A stretch of 64,000 nucleotides of DNA from Bryoerythrophyllum caledonicum (lineage: Eukaryota; Streptophyta; Bryopsida; Pottiales; Pottiaceae), in assembly GCA_963971425.1 (NCBI GenBank), contig OZ020524.1:682001-746000 (forward strand), in the 5' to 3' direction. Below, piece after piece: positions 1 to 11,679 of the stretch (the stretch's first letter is position 1; each line of letters starts with the position of its first letter). The notes below the pieces were generated by a model. That model was not told the origin of the DNA. It was given only the letters and a program-made list of their open reading frames with translations, and made no database searches. A program made the position numbers and the translations under genes.

Positions 1-286
1 TTGCAGTTGTATATAAAGCGTTAACATACGCTTTGTTTACATACTTTGAAAAGTTTTTGTTTCCTTTTTAAAAGTGTGATATTTCTTATGTAAAAATTAT
101 TTACAATCCATTCGAAATTAGGTACTCAAACACTCACATAAAAGATACAACAACTCATTAAACTCATTCACTCTATTGTCAAAGAATACAAAATATGCAA
201 ATGTGAATTACACAAGAAATACGAAACCATAGAAGTCAATTACAACCAAATACTTCATTAAAAAAACCACTAATCATCGTCGTTCA

Positions 287-1284
287 TCATTCATCTTCCC
301 CTCCTTCCTCCTCCTCTTCTTCTTCTTCTTCTTCTTCTTCTTCATCTTCGTTGTTCTCGATGTCTTCGGCATGTGCGTCCTCGTACACGGAACACAATGC
401 TTCAACACGCCCCATAGAAAGAATGTTCTTCAAGTGGAAGACACTCTTCTCCGCATCCACATAGCGTTCAATAAACGCCTTCTTCCCCTCGTTGTAACTA
501 TAATTGAAAAAACACCACATTAGAATAATAAATGAACATAAAAGAAAATTCGAACATATAGAATTCAACATACATAGGATTACAACACACATGAGAATAA
601 AAAAAACTACACTTACATGGCTTCAATGGAACATTGACGGTGCCATTCTACCAACTCCTTCACGGTCCAAGCTCTCCTCCGCAAATTCTTTTTCGAATTC
701 TTGCGCTCATCAAATGCAACCTTCACGTCCTTCAACCAAACAATATCCACGAGCGAAGCACCACGGCTACATTCCGACTTCATAACAACCGCGGCAAAAT
801 CGGAATTGCGTGGAAGAACATCAACCATCATTGCATCCAACTCCCCAAGACCTTCCTTCTTTGCTCCAAGGTACGTCCGATACTTCTTCTTCTTCAATAA
901 CGTGGCAAGTAATGGTTTGGCCATTTTATCTCCAGTGGCCTTGGTCTCCACATTCGCCCACAAAGCCTCCGCCGCGTCCTTCCAAGCTTTGAGTCTTCTC
1001 CACAACTCCTTCCTTTGTCTCTTAAAAGGATTGGTCAAAATCTTCGCGTTCATCCACTGGGAGTTGATATTGTGGAGCTTCAGGTGTGCCTTAGACGGAC
1101 GTCCAAGAGACAAAGCAGCCAATTCCATGGCATGGTGATCACGTAGGTGTTTACCCAAGTGTCTCCAATGCTTCCATGGACTGAAAGTACAACTCTCCAC
1201 CGAAGAGTGACATGGCGTAGCCGTCGCGAGAACTTCCTTGAAGTCATGATCGAGAACGGCTATAGGTAAGCCCGAGGGCACCAT
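287..1284 (-). CDS. Unrecognised two-exon gene with acidic C-terminal tail
   Basis: I do not recognise this protein. On the minus strand an ATG at 1284 opens an exon to 617, which ends in a GTAAGT donor. A second exon runs 497-287 after a TATAG acceptor; the splice keeps the frame and gives about 292 residues. The middle is basic and Lys/Arg/Trp-rich (for example RQRKELWRRLKAWKD), suggesting nucleic-acid or protein binding, and the last 40 residues are almost entirely Glu/Asp. No catalytic motif is visible. A pyrimidine tract and AG lie just before the ATG, so an upstream exon is possible. It sits beside a 51-bp minisatellite and other repeats, so it may be a transposon accessory gene rather than a host gene. 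Confidence covers the gene structure, not a function. Confidence 0.45.
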
Positions 1285-1510
1285 CGCTAAAAAAAACATC
1301 AACAAACAAGTAAGAATGACATTGACATAATGTATGTCACGACCTGTAATGATAAAAGTAGTCACTATTAAACACCCAACAATGTGCAATACCCGTCACT
1401 ACCATGCAAAGAATGGAAAAACGTCCCTAGTCCACTCAAAAATATCCGTCACGACATCTAAAATAACAAAGTAGTCACCAATGTACACACCAAAATATGC
1501 AATATATGTC

Positions 1511-1822
1511 ACCATACAAAAACATAGATAAAACGTCCCTGGACTTCAATGCAATACCCGTCACCGTGCAAAAACATAGATAAACGTCCGTGGACTTCAA
1601 TGCAATACCCGTCACCGTCCAAAACATAGATAAAACGTCCCTGGAATTCAATGCAAAACCCATCACCGTGCAAAAACATAGATAAAACGTCCCTGGACTT
1701 CAATGCAATCCCCGTCACTGTCCAAAACATAGATAAAACGTCCCTAGACTTCAATGCAATACCCGTCACTGTCCAAAACATAGATAAAACGTCCCTGGAC
1801 TTCAATGCAATACCCGTCACCA
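1511..1822. repeat. 51-bp minisatellite, six copies
   Basis: A unit of 50-52 bp containing CATAGATAAAACGTCCCTGG and then CAATGCAATACCCGTCACC is repeated about six times (anchors at 1523, 1575, 1625, 1677, 1728 and 1779). Copies differ at a few positions. The array creates a repetitive open frame on the minus strand that I regard as non-coding. A related CCGTCACCAT motif continues to the right. Confidence 0.9.
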
Positions 1823-1857
1823 TGATATTGACCCGAAATATGTCACGCATTACTTCT

Positions 1858-2040
1858 ATGTGAACAAAGCATACTTAAACAATCTCACTCTCTCCCATTA
1901 AAATACCCGTCACCATCACAAACATCCAAAATATGTCACGAACTGGTTCTACTTCAACTAAGCATACTTAAACCACCTCACTCTCTCCCATTAAAATACC
2001 CGTCACCATAATAAAAATCCCAAAAACGTCCCACCCTCCC
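1858..2040. repeat. 93-bp tandem duplication next to the minisatellite
   Basis: Two copies of a unit containing AGCATACTTAAAC, CTCACTCTCTCCCATTAAAA and TACCCGTCACCAT lie 93 bp apart, with anchors at 868 and 961 of the second kilobase. The CCGTCACC core is shared with the 51-bp array, so both probably arose from one repeat family. Confidence 0.75.
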
Positions 2041-2339
2041 CTATTGCAATATCCAAAGAAAACCCAAGATTCTAAAATATACACTCACATCGTGTGTTGC
2101 AACAAAATCATACACATTGACTAATCATGCAAGAAAATCCTACTTTGAAATTTAAAAAACATGTCAAAATGTATCATTTTGGTGGGATAGAAACAAAGGA
2201 GAAGGTTAAGTCTTACTTGAATGTCGATGATGGGTGTTGTCAACGTGGTGATGCAAACCCTCCAAGGATCTCTTGTGACATCCAAGTGATGTACTTGTTT
2301 GCAAAGGTTCTGTGGTATGTAATTCTGTGATGAACCTGT

Positions 2340-2850
2340 TTGCAAACTTACCGTGGCTATAGGAGGCGAGCATGGCAATAGGGGGCGAGAGAAGGGAAGT
2401 CCGTTGGTTCGGGTTGGGGTATTGGGCGAGGTCGGGTACCGAGTGGGGTCGGGTACCGGACGAGGTCGGGTATCGGGCGGGGGCGGGTAGGTTACAGGGT
2501 CTGGGCCAGGCGATTTAAGCGCGCAGGTCGCGCGGCGCGGCTTGGTAGGCAGCGCGGTGACAGACCGCGTGGGGCGTATGTTCTGGCACGGGGATCTTGG
2601 TTGGTGCCGCGCTGGGGGCTCGGTCTGACTCCTTGGGCGCGGATGAAGTCTGCCCAGAGCGAGTTGGCCTCCGTTCGTGGGCCGATCCCAACGAGGGGTC
2701 AGTTCGCCTAGGGCCGCTCTCTGAGAGCTCCAAACTAACCGCATGCTGCTGCTGCGCCGTTGCGGGTGGGCCGGGCCGGGTTGTGGCCGGGTAATCTCTT
2801 ATCCCATTCGTCCAGTCACGGCTTCTGGGATCCTCGCCGGATCTCTCACG
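2340..2850. repeat. GC-rich island with short degenerate repeats
   Basis: This stretch is far richer in G and C than the AT-rich DNA around it. It begins with four degenerate copies of a unit of about 20 bp with the core GTCGGGTACCG (2408-2490), followed by CG-rich sequence with several CpGs. Open frames on both strands here are low-complexity products of composition, with no recognisable domain. It may be part of a retroelement LTR or a relocated promoter-like segment; I cannot tell which. Confidence 0.5.
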
Positions 2851-2947
2851 ACGTCCGTTTGATCAAAGGCTCGGATTGATGCTTCCGATCTGAGCCTTCC
2901 ATCCAATCATAACTGCAACAAAAATTTATACTGGGCTTGGGCGGTTC

Positions 2948-3316
2948 TACCAAAGGTGAACCTCTAGTTCGGCGTTTATTAGTTAGAAAAATGCTTGCCA
3001 AATTAAGTGGAAAAGTATTTAATGAAGTTGTCAAAACTACATAAACTATATATTTATAGATTTTGTCATATTGATAGACATCAAAGGAGAGTGGGGCTTG
3101 GAAAAGCCTCCATTTTAGGTTGTGCACGAGTGAGGGCTTTGGTCTAGAACCCCTAGGTTTTGGATTCAAGCCCCATGGTCATCAAAAGTGTTGAATGTAG
3201 TAATTGTAATTTCTTGCCGAAAATTAATTTATTGTTATTTTGGATGCCGAGTGGCCTTTTCTCGCTTCGATAAATTATTTGGCATGGAGGTGCCGAACTA
3301 GAGGTTTGCCTATAGT
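2948..3316. mobile_element. MITE with about 24-bp terminal inverted repeats
   Basis: The left end (CCAAAGGTGAACCTCTAG, then TTCGGC) and the reverse complement of the right end (CTATAGGCAAACCTCTAG, then TTCGGC) match over about 24 bp. Both ends abut TA, as expected for a TA target duplication of Tc1/mariner (Stowaway-like) elements. The 370-bp interior has no coding sequence. Confidence 0.7.
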
Positions 3317-3576
3317 ACCTTGATTGTAGACAGGTTTTATTTCTTCCAACTACATCTGGGGTGTTTATGCTTTGTATCTAGCCTTCAACACACAAGCACC
3401 AACTTTTTTCACCATAACCATACCCCTATCTATATACTAACATCCATAAATTGCCTGCAAAGATCAGACCTAGCCAACTATGCCTCTTTTTCTTTTACAA
3501 ATTGTCTCTCCCTAAGCTCACTTTATCTAAGATCTGACTTGTAAGTAGGGCATGTAACAAGGCTCGCTTCTCTTAG

Positions 3577-4365
3577 GGCCGGTTTACACTAGGCCTGGGG
3601 TCGGATGGAAGGCCGGCCGGATTTGCCTTCAATCCGGCCTTCAATCCGGCCCCATTACTTCCATCCGGCCCCATTACTTCCATCCGGCCCCAAATAATAT
3701 AAAGTATTGAGGCCGAATTCTAGGGCCGAATTTCAAATTCATCATCTTGGCCCTAGTCAATGTAAAGTGATGGGGCCGGATTCTAGGGCTAAATTTCCAA
3801 TTTTTAAGTGTCTTAGATTTTCATAAGGCTCAACTAAAAATTATAGAAGCACATGTGTCAAGCTTTTGTCTTTGTTTCTTTCCTAGTTTAAAGAAAAATA
3901 GGTTCCATATATTTACTTTATATGTTTTCTTTCCTTACTACATTTAAAATTAAAAAATAAATAAGAGTATTCTTTCTATTTTCATAATTTTTTTCCCTTT
4001 TATTTTATTTTTGATAGGTCTAAAATAAAAGAGATTTTTTATTCATATATATGCAACTTCTAATTCCTCTTCTTATTTTGACTATTGGAAAAAAGAGTTT
4101 TATTTACTTTATTTGACCAAATCCCTTATTTTGGGTGCATATCCAAAAGGAAGGACTATTTTTACTTTTTCAAAATCAAAAAATAATAATAATAATAATA
4201 AATATTTTTTTAAAAATAAAAAATAAAAAATAAATTAAATAATATTTTTTCAATTAATTGACGGTAGCGATTTGAAGAATCCAACGGAGGAACCGAATCC
4301 GGCCCTAAATGGGAGTTTGGGCCACCCCAAACCTCGTCCCAATTGCTCCCTTGGGGCCGGAAGTT
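3577..4365. mobile_element. Probable MITE-like repeat with CCGGCCCCATTACTT array
   Basis: The left end TTAGGGCCGGTTTACACT resembles the ends of the MITEs at 31.5 and 47.0 kb (G-rich, then TTYACACT). Near it are tandem copies of CATCCGGCCCCATTACTTC (3640-3700). The middle is very AT-rich with (ATAA)n, and the right part again contains CCGGCCCTAAATGGG and GGGGCCGGAAG. I could not define a clean right terminus, so the borders are approximate. Confidence 0.45.
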
Positions 4366-4664
4366 TTATTCTCCCACTGACATGTGGCTCATTTTAGAAC
4401 CACTGAGCTCGATTTTAATGCAGGAGGCTGATTTTGATAACTTCATTACATCAGCTTTTAAGTATGGAATTTGGAAGAAGTTTGAAGTTGAGAGGATCCA
4501 AAGATGCGAGTGCTTGCTTGGAGTGTATGTTGCTTGTAGACATAGCCTAGAAAATTTGTGAGGAAAATCTTGTGTTTGTCAAAGATATTATGTATGTGTT
4601 GGTGTTTAAAGTTCTTTGATCAAAACTTTGTGAAGTTGTAAGTATTGTTTGATAACTTGGCACC

Positions 4665-5687
4665 ATGACAGGAAATATTGTGCCAAATGATGTACGATAC
4701 ATGATAGTTGGTTTGAGAAAAGTTGGCTTATCATTGAGTGAAATTGGACACATTGTTGGGAAGACCTAAATCAACAATTTCAAGGGTCTCAAAGAAATTT
4801 AGTGTATGTGGCTCTGTGATGCCGGCAAGTATGTCCGGTAGGCCACAAAAGTTGAATGATGAAGATAGGAGAAGGCTTAAGAGAGATCTTAGTTGTAATC
4901 TTTGTGCTCTTCTTGCAGAATTGTGCAACAATGTTGCACATTCTGTGTGCATGTCGACTTTATGTAAAGAGATTCATGAGCTTGGTGTTAACAATTACAT
5001 TGCGGTGAGGAAACCATTCTTGAGTGACATGCACAAGGCTAAGAAGTTGGCCTTTGCAAGAGAGCACTTGCATTGGACAATTGACCATTGAAACGAAAGT
5101 GATTTGGACCAATGAGTCATCCTTTGAAGTTGAAAAACATTCACACCAAATATGAGTCGTGCGAAAAGTTTATAAACACTAGAACTGGAATTGCTTAGCA
5201 CCTACATTCAAATCCGGGAGGACTTCAATTATGGAATGGGGTGCTCTGACTGGCTCTTCTAAGTCTTATTTGGTGTTAATCCCTCCTACGAGACGCATTG
5301 CTACGGACTTTGTAGAGATAGTATGTAAGGGAGCATTGGAACATTATTATTGGCACCATGACCACTAGGAGCACTTCATTTTTATAAAAGATGGTGCATC
5401 GATACATCTTAGTATTGCACAAAAAGATTGGAGGGAGCAACTTGGATTGAGAAAGCTTGAATGGCTACAAAATTCTCCTGACCTCAATCCTACAGAGAAA
5501 TTGTAGAAGCAAGTTAAAGATCGAGTGCAACAAAGAAATAGACCACAAAACAAAGACAAAATGTGGAGGTCAGTCAATTTGGCATGGGAGGATATACCTC
5601 AAGAAAGTATCCTGAAGTTGATTTCTACAATGCCAAACCCAAATGGAAGTTGTGATAGCAGCTCAAGGTGGTAGAACTCGACGGTAA
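4665..5687 (+). pseudogene. Tc1/mariner (IS630 superfamily) transposase pseudogene
   Basis: Translation gives a helix-turn-helix region (KSTISRVSKKF followed by SGRPQKL near 4770-4860) and then a DDE domain with FIFIKDGASIH and WLQNSPDLNPTEKL. These are the second Asp and the Glu motifs of DD34E-type transposases. The first catalytic motif reads TNESSF at 5108-5125, with Asn replacing the usual Asp. A frameshift near 4757 separates the start (MTGNIVPNDVRYMI) from the HTH frame, and several stops follow, including a Trp-to-stop right after the final Glu motif. The copy is therefore inactive. No flanking inverted repeats were found. Confidence 0.85.
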
Positions 5688-5689
5688 TA

Positions 5690-8600
5690 AGTATACTACT
5701 TTGCTACAAACTAGTTGCTAGTGAAGAAGACATATTGTAAATTTCATGTTATAGTAAGTTTCTACATTACTATAGCTTTTTAATGATACCTTATTTAACT
5801 ATGTTCAAGTTTTGGTCTAGTACGTGAGTTTGATTTCCTTAGCCTTAAATTTGTATAAAAATAAAATGGAAAACACATTATAGCCACATAGAGGAAAATT
5901 TTACCTACATAGTGTCTTCTTTGTAGTACAAAAGATGTGAACAATGACGTTCCTATGTATTTGTGCAATCAAATGTTGAAAAATCATCACATATATATTT
6001 CAATTAATTTTTATTTGAAACCAAGAAAATAAGAAATTAAAATTCACCAAAATAGAGTTCTTATTTTTGGACATTGACATTTCATATGTTGGTAAAGGTT
6101 CTAGAAAGCAATAGGTTTAGTGGGATGGTTTTGATAGAATACTTTTACAATGGAAATAAGAGGGAAAAAAAGAATTTGAAGGGCTTCATAGAGGGGTTGC
6201 AAGAGTTTCTAGAGGGTACTATACATTATCTTTTGCAAAATATTTTCTATTAGGCATATATATCATCATATTTTCTAATAGAAGAACCAATAATGTATCA
6301 TTGTAATTATTGTCTTAGTCCCTTTTACCATAATTTTTCTCTTCTAAATGGTATTAAGATTTGGGAATGCTTGATGGTCTCTCCACATAAGATATTACAA
6401 CCTATTGGTGTTTCATCTCTAGGCAATCTAGTTTTATTCATTATACACAACATTAGAACTAATTTTGTACTAAGTAAAAGACCATTGAGCTCCTTATATG
6501 CTTAGGTTTACTTTAGACTTTAGACAACGTACTTATTCCATGGGCCTCTAAAATTTGTGATTGGCCTACAAACTTATTCTAATCCATCTTGGATTTGTAC
6601 TGTGGAGAAAACATCATAGTGACCAAAGTAGATTTTATGATATCACTAAATGGCCTTTAAATATGCCTAGTGAAAAATGCACTATTTTTCCTAGATTTTT
6701 GTCAAAATCCAAATTTATTGATTTAAGATTTTTTAAAACCAAATTTTTAAAAAGAAGTTCAGTTCATTTTTCATTCACAATTGCTCTCTTGGTCCAACTT
6801 CAATTTATATTTCTTGAGGCATCTAATGGCTTTCAAATTGCAGATTTATCAAGTATGACAATTGAAGTATGTTAGTGGCTTCTAACTTTGAAATATTTGT
6901 TTTTGTAGATGATTTCATGGCATAAGTGTAATACATTGTTGATAATTTTAAATAGGAGACTACAAAGTTGTTGTAAACATTTTAAGATGAAAAGAAGAAC
7001 ACAAAGGCAAAATTCACATGTATTGATGGACATTAGGAAAATTCCAATAATATTGCATTTTGAAACCTATAACACATAGGCCTTCTATGTAGGTTTCCAC
7101 AATGCTTTATTTTGTAGCTATTGGTTGCATTACAAAAATCGTTGTGCACTTTTAAAGATATATTGTCTTGAAATCTAGTAAATTTGATAAGAATGAGAGC
7201 ACCACCTTAGCTAACAATGAAGTGTTATGAAGATCTTCAATTTATCTTGGCATTGATGTTTGACAATATATTAAGAAAAGTCTTTTGAAAAAGTATTGAT
7301 TTTAACTTTTTATTAGAGAGATCCATATATTTTATGGAACTACATATTGAAACTCTTGTAAAAGTCATAAAAAGTATGTAAAATAAGATTTATTAATACT
7401 TTTATTGATTAAACAGTATAGAAAAATTGAAAGATTCTTATATCATATATTTAAGAGACTAATATATTGTAATCCATAGAAATTGGATTAGTGTTATTAT
7501 ATCAAAAAAATTGAATGTTTTAACAAAATGTTTTAAATTTAAAAATCTTGTTTGTCAACATCAAGAGCTAAACAACCTATGATTTTTTTCCACCTTTGTT
7601 TTTTGCTGGATTTTTGCCTTTGCTTGGAAGTGGTTTTTTCATATCTTCATTACTCTGTAATCAAAAGTTAGTTGCATCATACTTTTAGTTTGTTGCATCA
7701 AAGTAGATGAAGCTATAACCATATTGAAATGGATAGAGTTCCTATGTTTTAGTCATTGCATATCAATATGGGTGTAAAGTACAACCACCTTGACAATAAA
7801 ACAATGTCAAACTTGTAATATTTTAGAGTAAATATATCATGCATATTTTAGTGTAAAAGATCTAAGATAATCAACATAATGAGAGTGACACAAAAAAAGA
7901 CTTCTTTATGTAACATAATGAATCAATCATTGAAAAATTATATTTCATTGTCCAATTTATTTACAATAATATAGTATTAAATATTATAGAAAAACATTGA
8001 TAATTTTCAGATATAGCTACATTGACTATATCATAGGAAGATAGCAATTTCATTGAAATAAAATATGCCAAATGTGGTTAAATATGTAAGCAAAACAAAC
8101 AATTAAAAATATTATCTTTAATAATATTCTTAGTAGTTATTATTGTTTGAAGGATTTTCATTTTTTAGGATCTTTCACTTGAAAAAAAATTCAAGTTCCC
8201 AAAGGCTAACCTTATTTTTACAAACATAAATCTTTTTTTAAAAGATATCAACCTCCTATGATGTTATACTACTTCAATTTGAAACTATTCCAAAAGTTGT
8301 ATACTCTCATTTTCAATAACGCATAACTCTAATTCAATATATGAGACAAGAAGTTCTTATACTTCACAGTAGAGCCACTTCACATTTGAATTGAACCACC
8401 TTTTAAATACGACATCCTATATACCCTAACTTCAAATATGTTTAAGATATAAAAATTCCAATTTCATGGTTCTTAACTATTATATAGAAAAAAGAATAGA
8501 TAATCTAATACAAAATTATGCACTTTGGATTGATTTCTATCAAACATCAAAGCCAGGAGATTTTCTTTATACCATTCTTTAAATTCATGAAATTCATCCA

Positions 8601-8857
8601 AATATGATAAAACTTGCAAAATGTAAAATAAATTTGTATCTATGTATTGTTGTGGTGTCGGCTACATAAAATTGTGTTAAAGGTTTTTCATAAATTCCAC
8701 TTTTTAATTGTTTTATACTTTTGTGCACTCAAGATAATTGATAGTATTCTTAAAAGTATTCTAAAACAATACTTACAAGATTATTTTTCCTTTAATCATT
8801 AATCTCATAGTATGAAATGATAATAAAAAAATCATAAAAATCATGTATATAGAAAAT
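5690..8857. other. AT-rich stretch without a recognisable gene
   Basis: About 3.2 kb of very AT-rich sequence with stops in all frames. Short open frames at 6293-6505 and 6561-6875 lack conserved motifs. It probably represents strongly decayed repeats. I see no RNA gene, coding exon or regulatory structure that I can support. Confidence 0.6.
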
Positions 8858-10938
8858 AGAATCAAAGGATACACTACAATTACATTCAAATTGTAAAATT
8901 TGAAATTGAGCATATTAGGATAAAAATGATTTTCAACCTTATGTCAATTGTAATGGTTGGTAATAGAGAGGACATGTGTTCCTTAGAAATAACAACTTGT
9001 TCTAAATATATAGCAAGTATAAAAGGCTTCTTCGAAAAATAAATAACAATGGTTATGGAGTACACTACTTATTATGCTAATTAAGTTAGGTCATAAGTGT
9101 TACAAATGTCCAAAACAAACTACAAATATATTTTAAAGCTAAGAATGAAAAAAACTTCAATAAAGGTTTGAAAAAGGTTGGTTTATTATATTGTGAAAAA
9201 ACTTCCTCCTCTTTAAAAAAAACTAGCTAAGGAATTCACTTCATTGCTTGAAAATTTATATTGACTAGTTCATTGATTAACAATTCTAAAGTTACAACTC
9301 CAATCCTTGTTCTTAAAGCTATGACTCGTTTTCTTTTATATTTTTTTGAATGATTGTTGGACGCATTCAAATTGTAATGTGATGCATTGAAAAAGTTAAA
9401 AAATTGGTAAAAAAAAACTCAATTCTAGTTTGGGCTAATAAATGTTTGAAAAATTTGTCTTCTGGATTTTGAATTTCGAACAATATAGGCTTTGTCATGA
9501 AATTAGGTCAAAAATGGTTAAAGATTCTTTATCAAATAATTAAAAACTTCTCACAAAATTTGATAAAGAGTAATATTTTCATGAAAATTGTTAAAAATCA
9601 CCTAATTACATAGTTAATACTTTCACACTGTGGTGAGTAGAAAACTACTCTTTATTGATACAAAGTATTACCATGCAAATTCTAAAAATATTTCTTTTAA
9701 ATATTGAAGAATTGTTTCAAGCATAAAGTTTTAGAATTAAAAAACTCTTTTGTTTTATTATATTACCTGTATACTTATATGATAAATGACCCTTTCTTAA
9801 GTTGTAAAAGTGCATAGATTAGTAGATTATGTAATATGAAGTATAAAAGTTTTTTGTTAAAGATTATGTAATATGACACTAGTAAGGTTTATTTAGAAAT
9901 TTTAAAGTACACATGCTATTTCTTCTATAGATTAATTAGAAGGTAACAACAAAAAAAATCATATTTAAGTTGTCTAACAAATTGCAAACAAAAAGACTGC
10001 TCAAATCATAAAAGCTTCTTAGTTTGATGTCCAATTAAATTTATATCTCCAAGAAGCTACTACATTCTTTAGAATTTTTGAATGTTCCAAAAATGACATG
10101 TATAATTAATTGTGCAAATTGAAAATTTTGAAGTTATCTAAGATTTAATCATTTATGGACACAAATCTTCATAAATAATATTGGCGGTCCATTAAGACTC
10201 AAGAGCTATTACTATACCTTGTTAGAAACGTTTTAAAGACTATAGCTCACTTTATTTATTTATTTTTGAATTGGCCATATAATATAATTTTTTGCCAAAT
10301 ATAAAAAATGTGGATGTTGGAAAAACCTTGTGTGTTTGATTTGAACAAATTTCTAAGATAGTTATGGCCATCAAAATCTTGTTGATGAGCAAAAGCATTG
10401 GCTAACCAACAATAAAACCAAGGTTCTTCGTTAGTTGCAAAAACCCACTATTGAGCAAAAAGTATCTGAATTTGATACCAAATTGAATATATTGTGAGAT
10501 TGTGCCAGTTAGTAGCTTTGTGGAATTCAAGTTTTTTCTCCTAATTATAAAGATTGCTATTATAATTGCAATCTAGTCAAGTCTTGGAAGCTCCAAAGAT
10601 TTGCCACCCTTCAACTATCATTATGTTGTCTTGTACAAGTTTTTTTTTTAAATGTCAAGAAAACAACATTGTGTCTTCGATCATATATTGTTTAAAAGGA
10701 AGTCAAAAAACTTCACACCATTTTGAGCAAAGGACCAAAATGAGCGTTAGTTTCCTACATAAAAATTAAATATTTGTTTAATTTTATTTTGTCAACTACA
10801 AATTTTTAATTTAACCTTTGAGTTTATTAATTAAGTATATATCCTACACGGCATTTAGTTGACTAAAATGTGTAACATAGTTTTTGTTCTTCAGTTTGCT
10901 GGGCTATGCATTAAAAACACAAAATCCTTCTTCTAGAT
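8858..10938. repeat. 2.1-kb direct repeat, copy A (possible 5' LTR)
   Basis: This segment is repeated in the same orientation at 21244-23974. Matching landmarks include TCAACCTTATGTCAA, TTATATTGTGAAAAAACTTCC, GTACAAGTTT and TTAGTTGACTAAAATGTGTA. The copies are similar throughout, with small indels. Copy A lacks the 666-bp Helitron of copy B and shows the empty site TTA|TATGATAAATG at 9777/9778. The pair encloses Ty1/copia remnants in plus orientation, which fits LTRs, but I see no clear TG..CA ends, primer-binding site or polypurine tract. A duplicated repeat of another type remains possible. Confidence 0.8.
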
Positions 10939-11556
10939 CTTAAATTTGATGTCCAAAGAGGCTTATATCATGTGAATCATAATGGTAAGTAATTTAGACC
11001 TTGAATGACCCTAAAAATTTTGGACAAAATCTTTCCAAAAACATTCTGAAACAGGTAGATCTTCATTTAAAAGGGAAAATGGTTTCAAAGTTTTCCAAAA
11101 GAATATTATTTCATCAACAACTTTCTACTTCAAAATGGATGTATATGGATAAAAAATAATAAGTTGAATGAAATAAATGACTCGAATATACGGATGTATA
11201 TGGATGTAAAAATAGTAGTATTTTTCCAATTTTGATGACAATAGTAAATAAAATTGGGGCAATTGGCACTAAGCTCAGATTCAAAAGAAAGCATTATTAT
11301 AAAGCGTTGCCATAGTTGACTCCATTGATATTTATGCATTACCTTTGTACAGATGTAGATATAATGCCAATCCGGGTCATCAAGGTTGAATTGGGGCCCA
11401 AGTGTGGAATCCTCCAACACATACACTGGTTTCATAAAGTCTCTAGGTGATGGCTTCAAGGCCTTAGGTGAGCCTGGCCTTGCTGGACACAAAATCAAAT
11501 TGTCGTAAGCAACACTTTTTAAATTACACTTGTAGTAAATACATGGATTATATTAA
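10939..11556. other. Region without a recognisable gene
   Basis: Mixed AT-rich sequence between direct-repeat copy A and a small MITE. A 122-codon open frame on the minus strand (11130-11498) has no recognisable domain and looks like chance. Nothing else can be supported. Confidence 0.5.
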
Positions 11557-11679
11557 CCCTTTAATGCCGGATTGGCTAAGGCGCGACCATCATCTAGAAG
11601 CGTAACAAATTTTGAAGAGCATCATCTACTACACTTGTAAATTGATGGTTGCGCCATAGCGAGCTTGGCGTTAAAAGGT
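11557..11679. mobile_element. 123-bp MITE consisting almost entirely of inverted repeats
   Basis: The left arm starts CCCTTTAATGCCGGATTGG and contains AAGGCGCGACCATCA. The right arm ends TGATGGTTGCGCC...GGCGTTAAAAGG. The two arms pair over about 35 bp with a few mismatches, leaving a central loop of roughly 50 bp. Transcribed RNA would fold into a hairpin. Confidence 0.75.

Noticed and set aside
1509-1850. Minus-strand repetitive protein (LKSRDVLSMFWTVTGIA units)
   Set aside because: It follows the 51-bp minisatellite exactly; the open frame is a by-product of the repeat.
2121-2744. 207-codon minus-strand frame in the GC-rich island
   Set aside because: It is Pro/Arg-rich low complexity created by short GC-rich repeats, with no domain.
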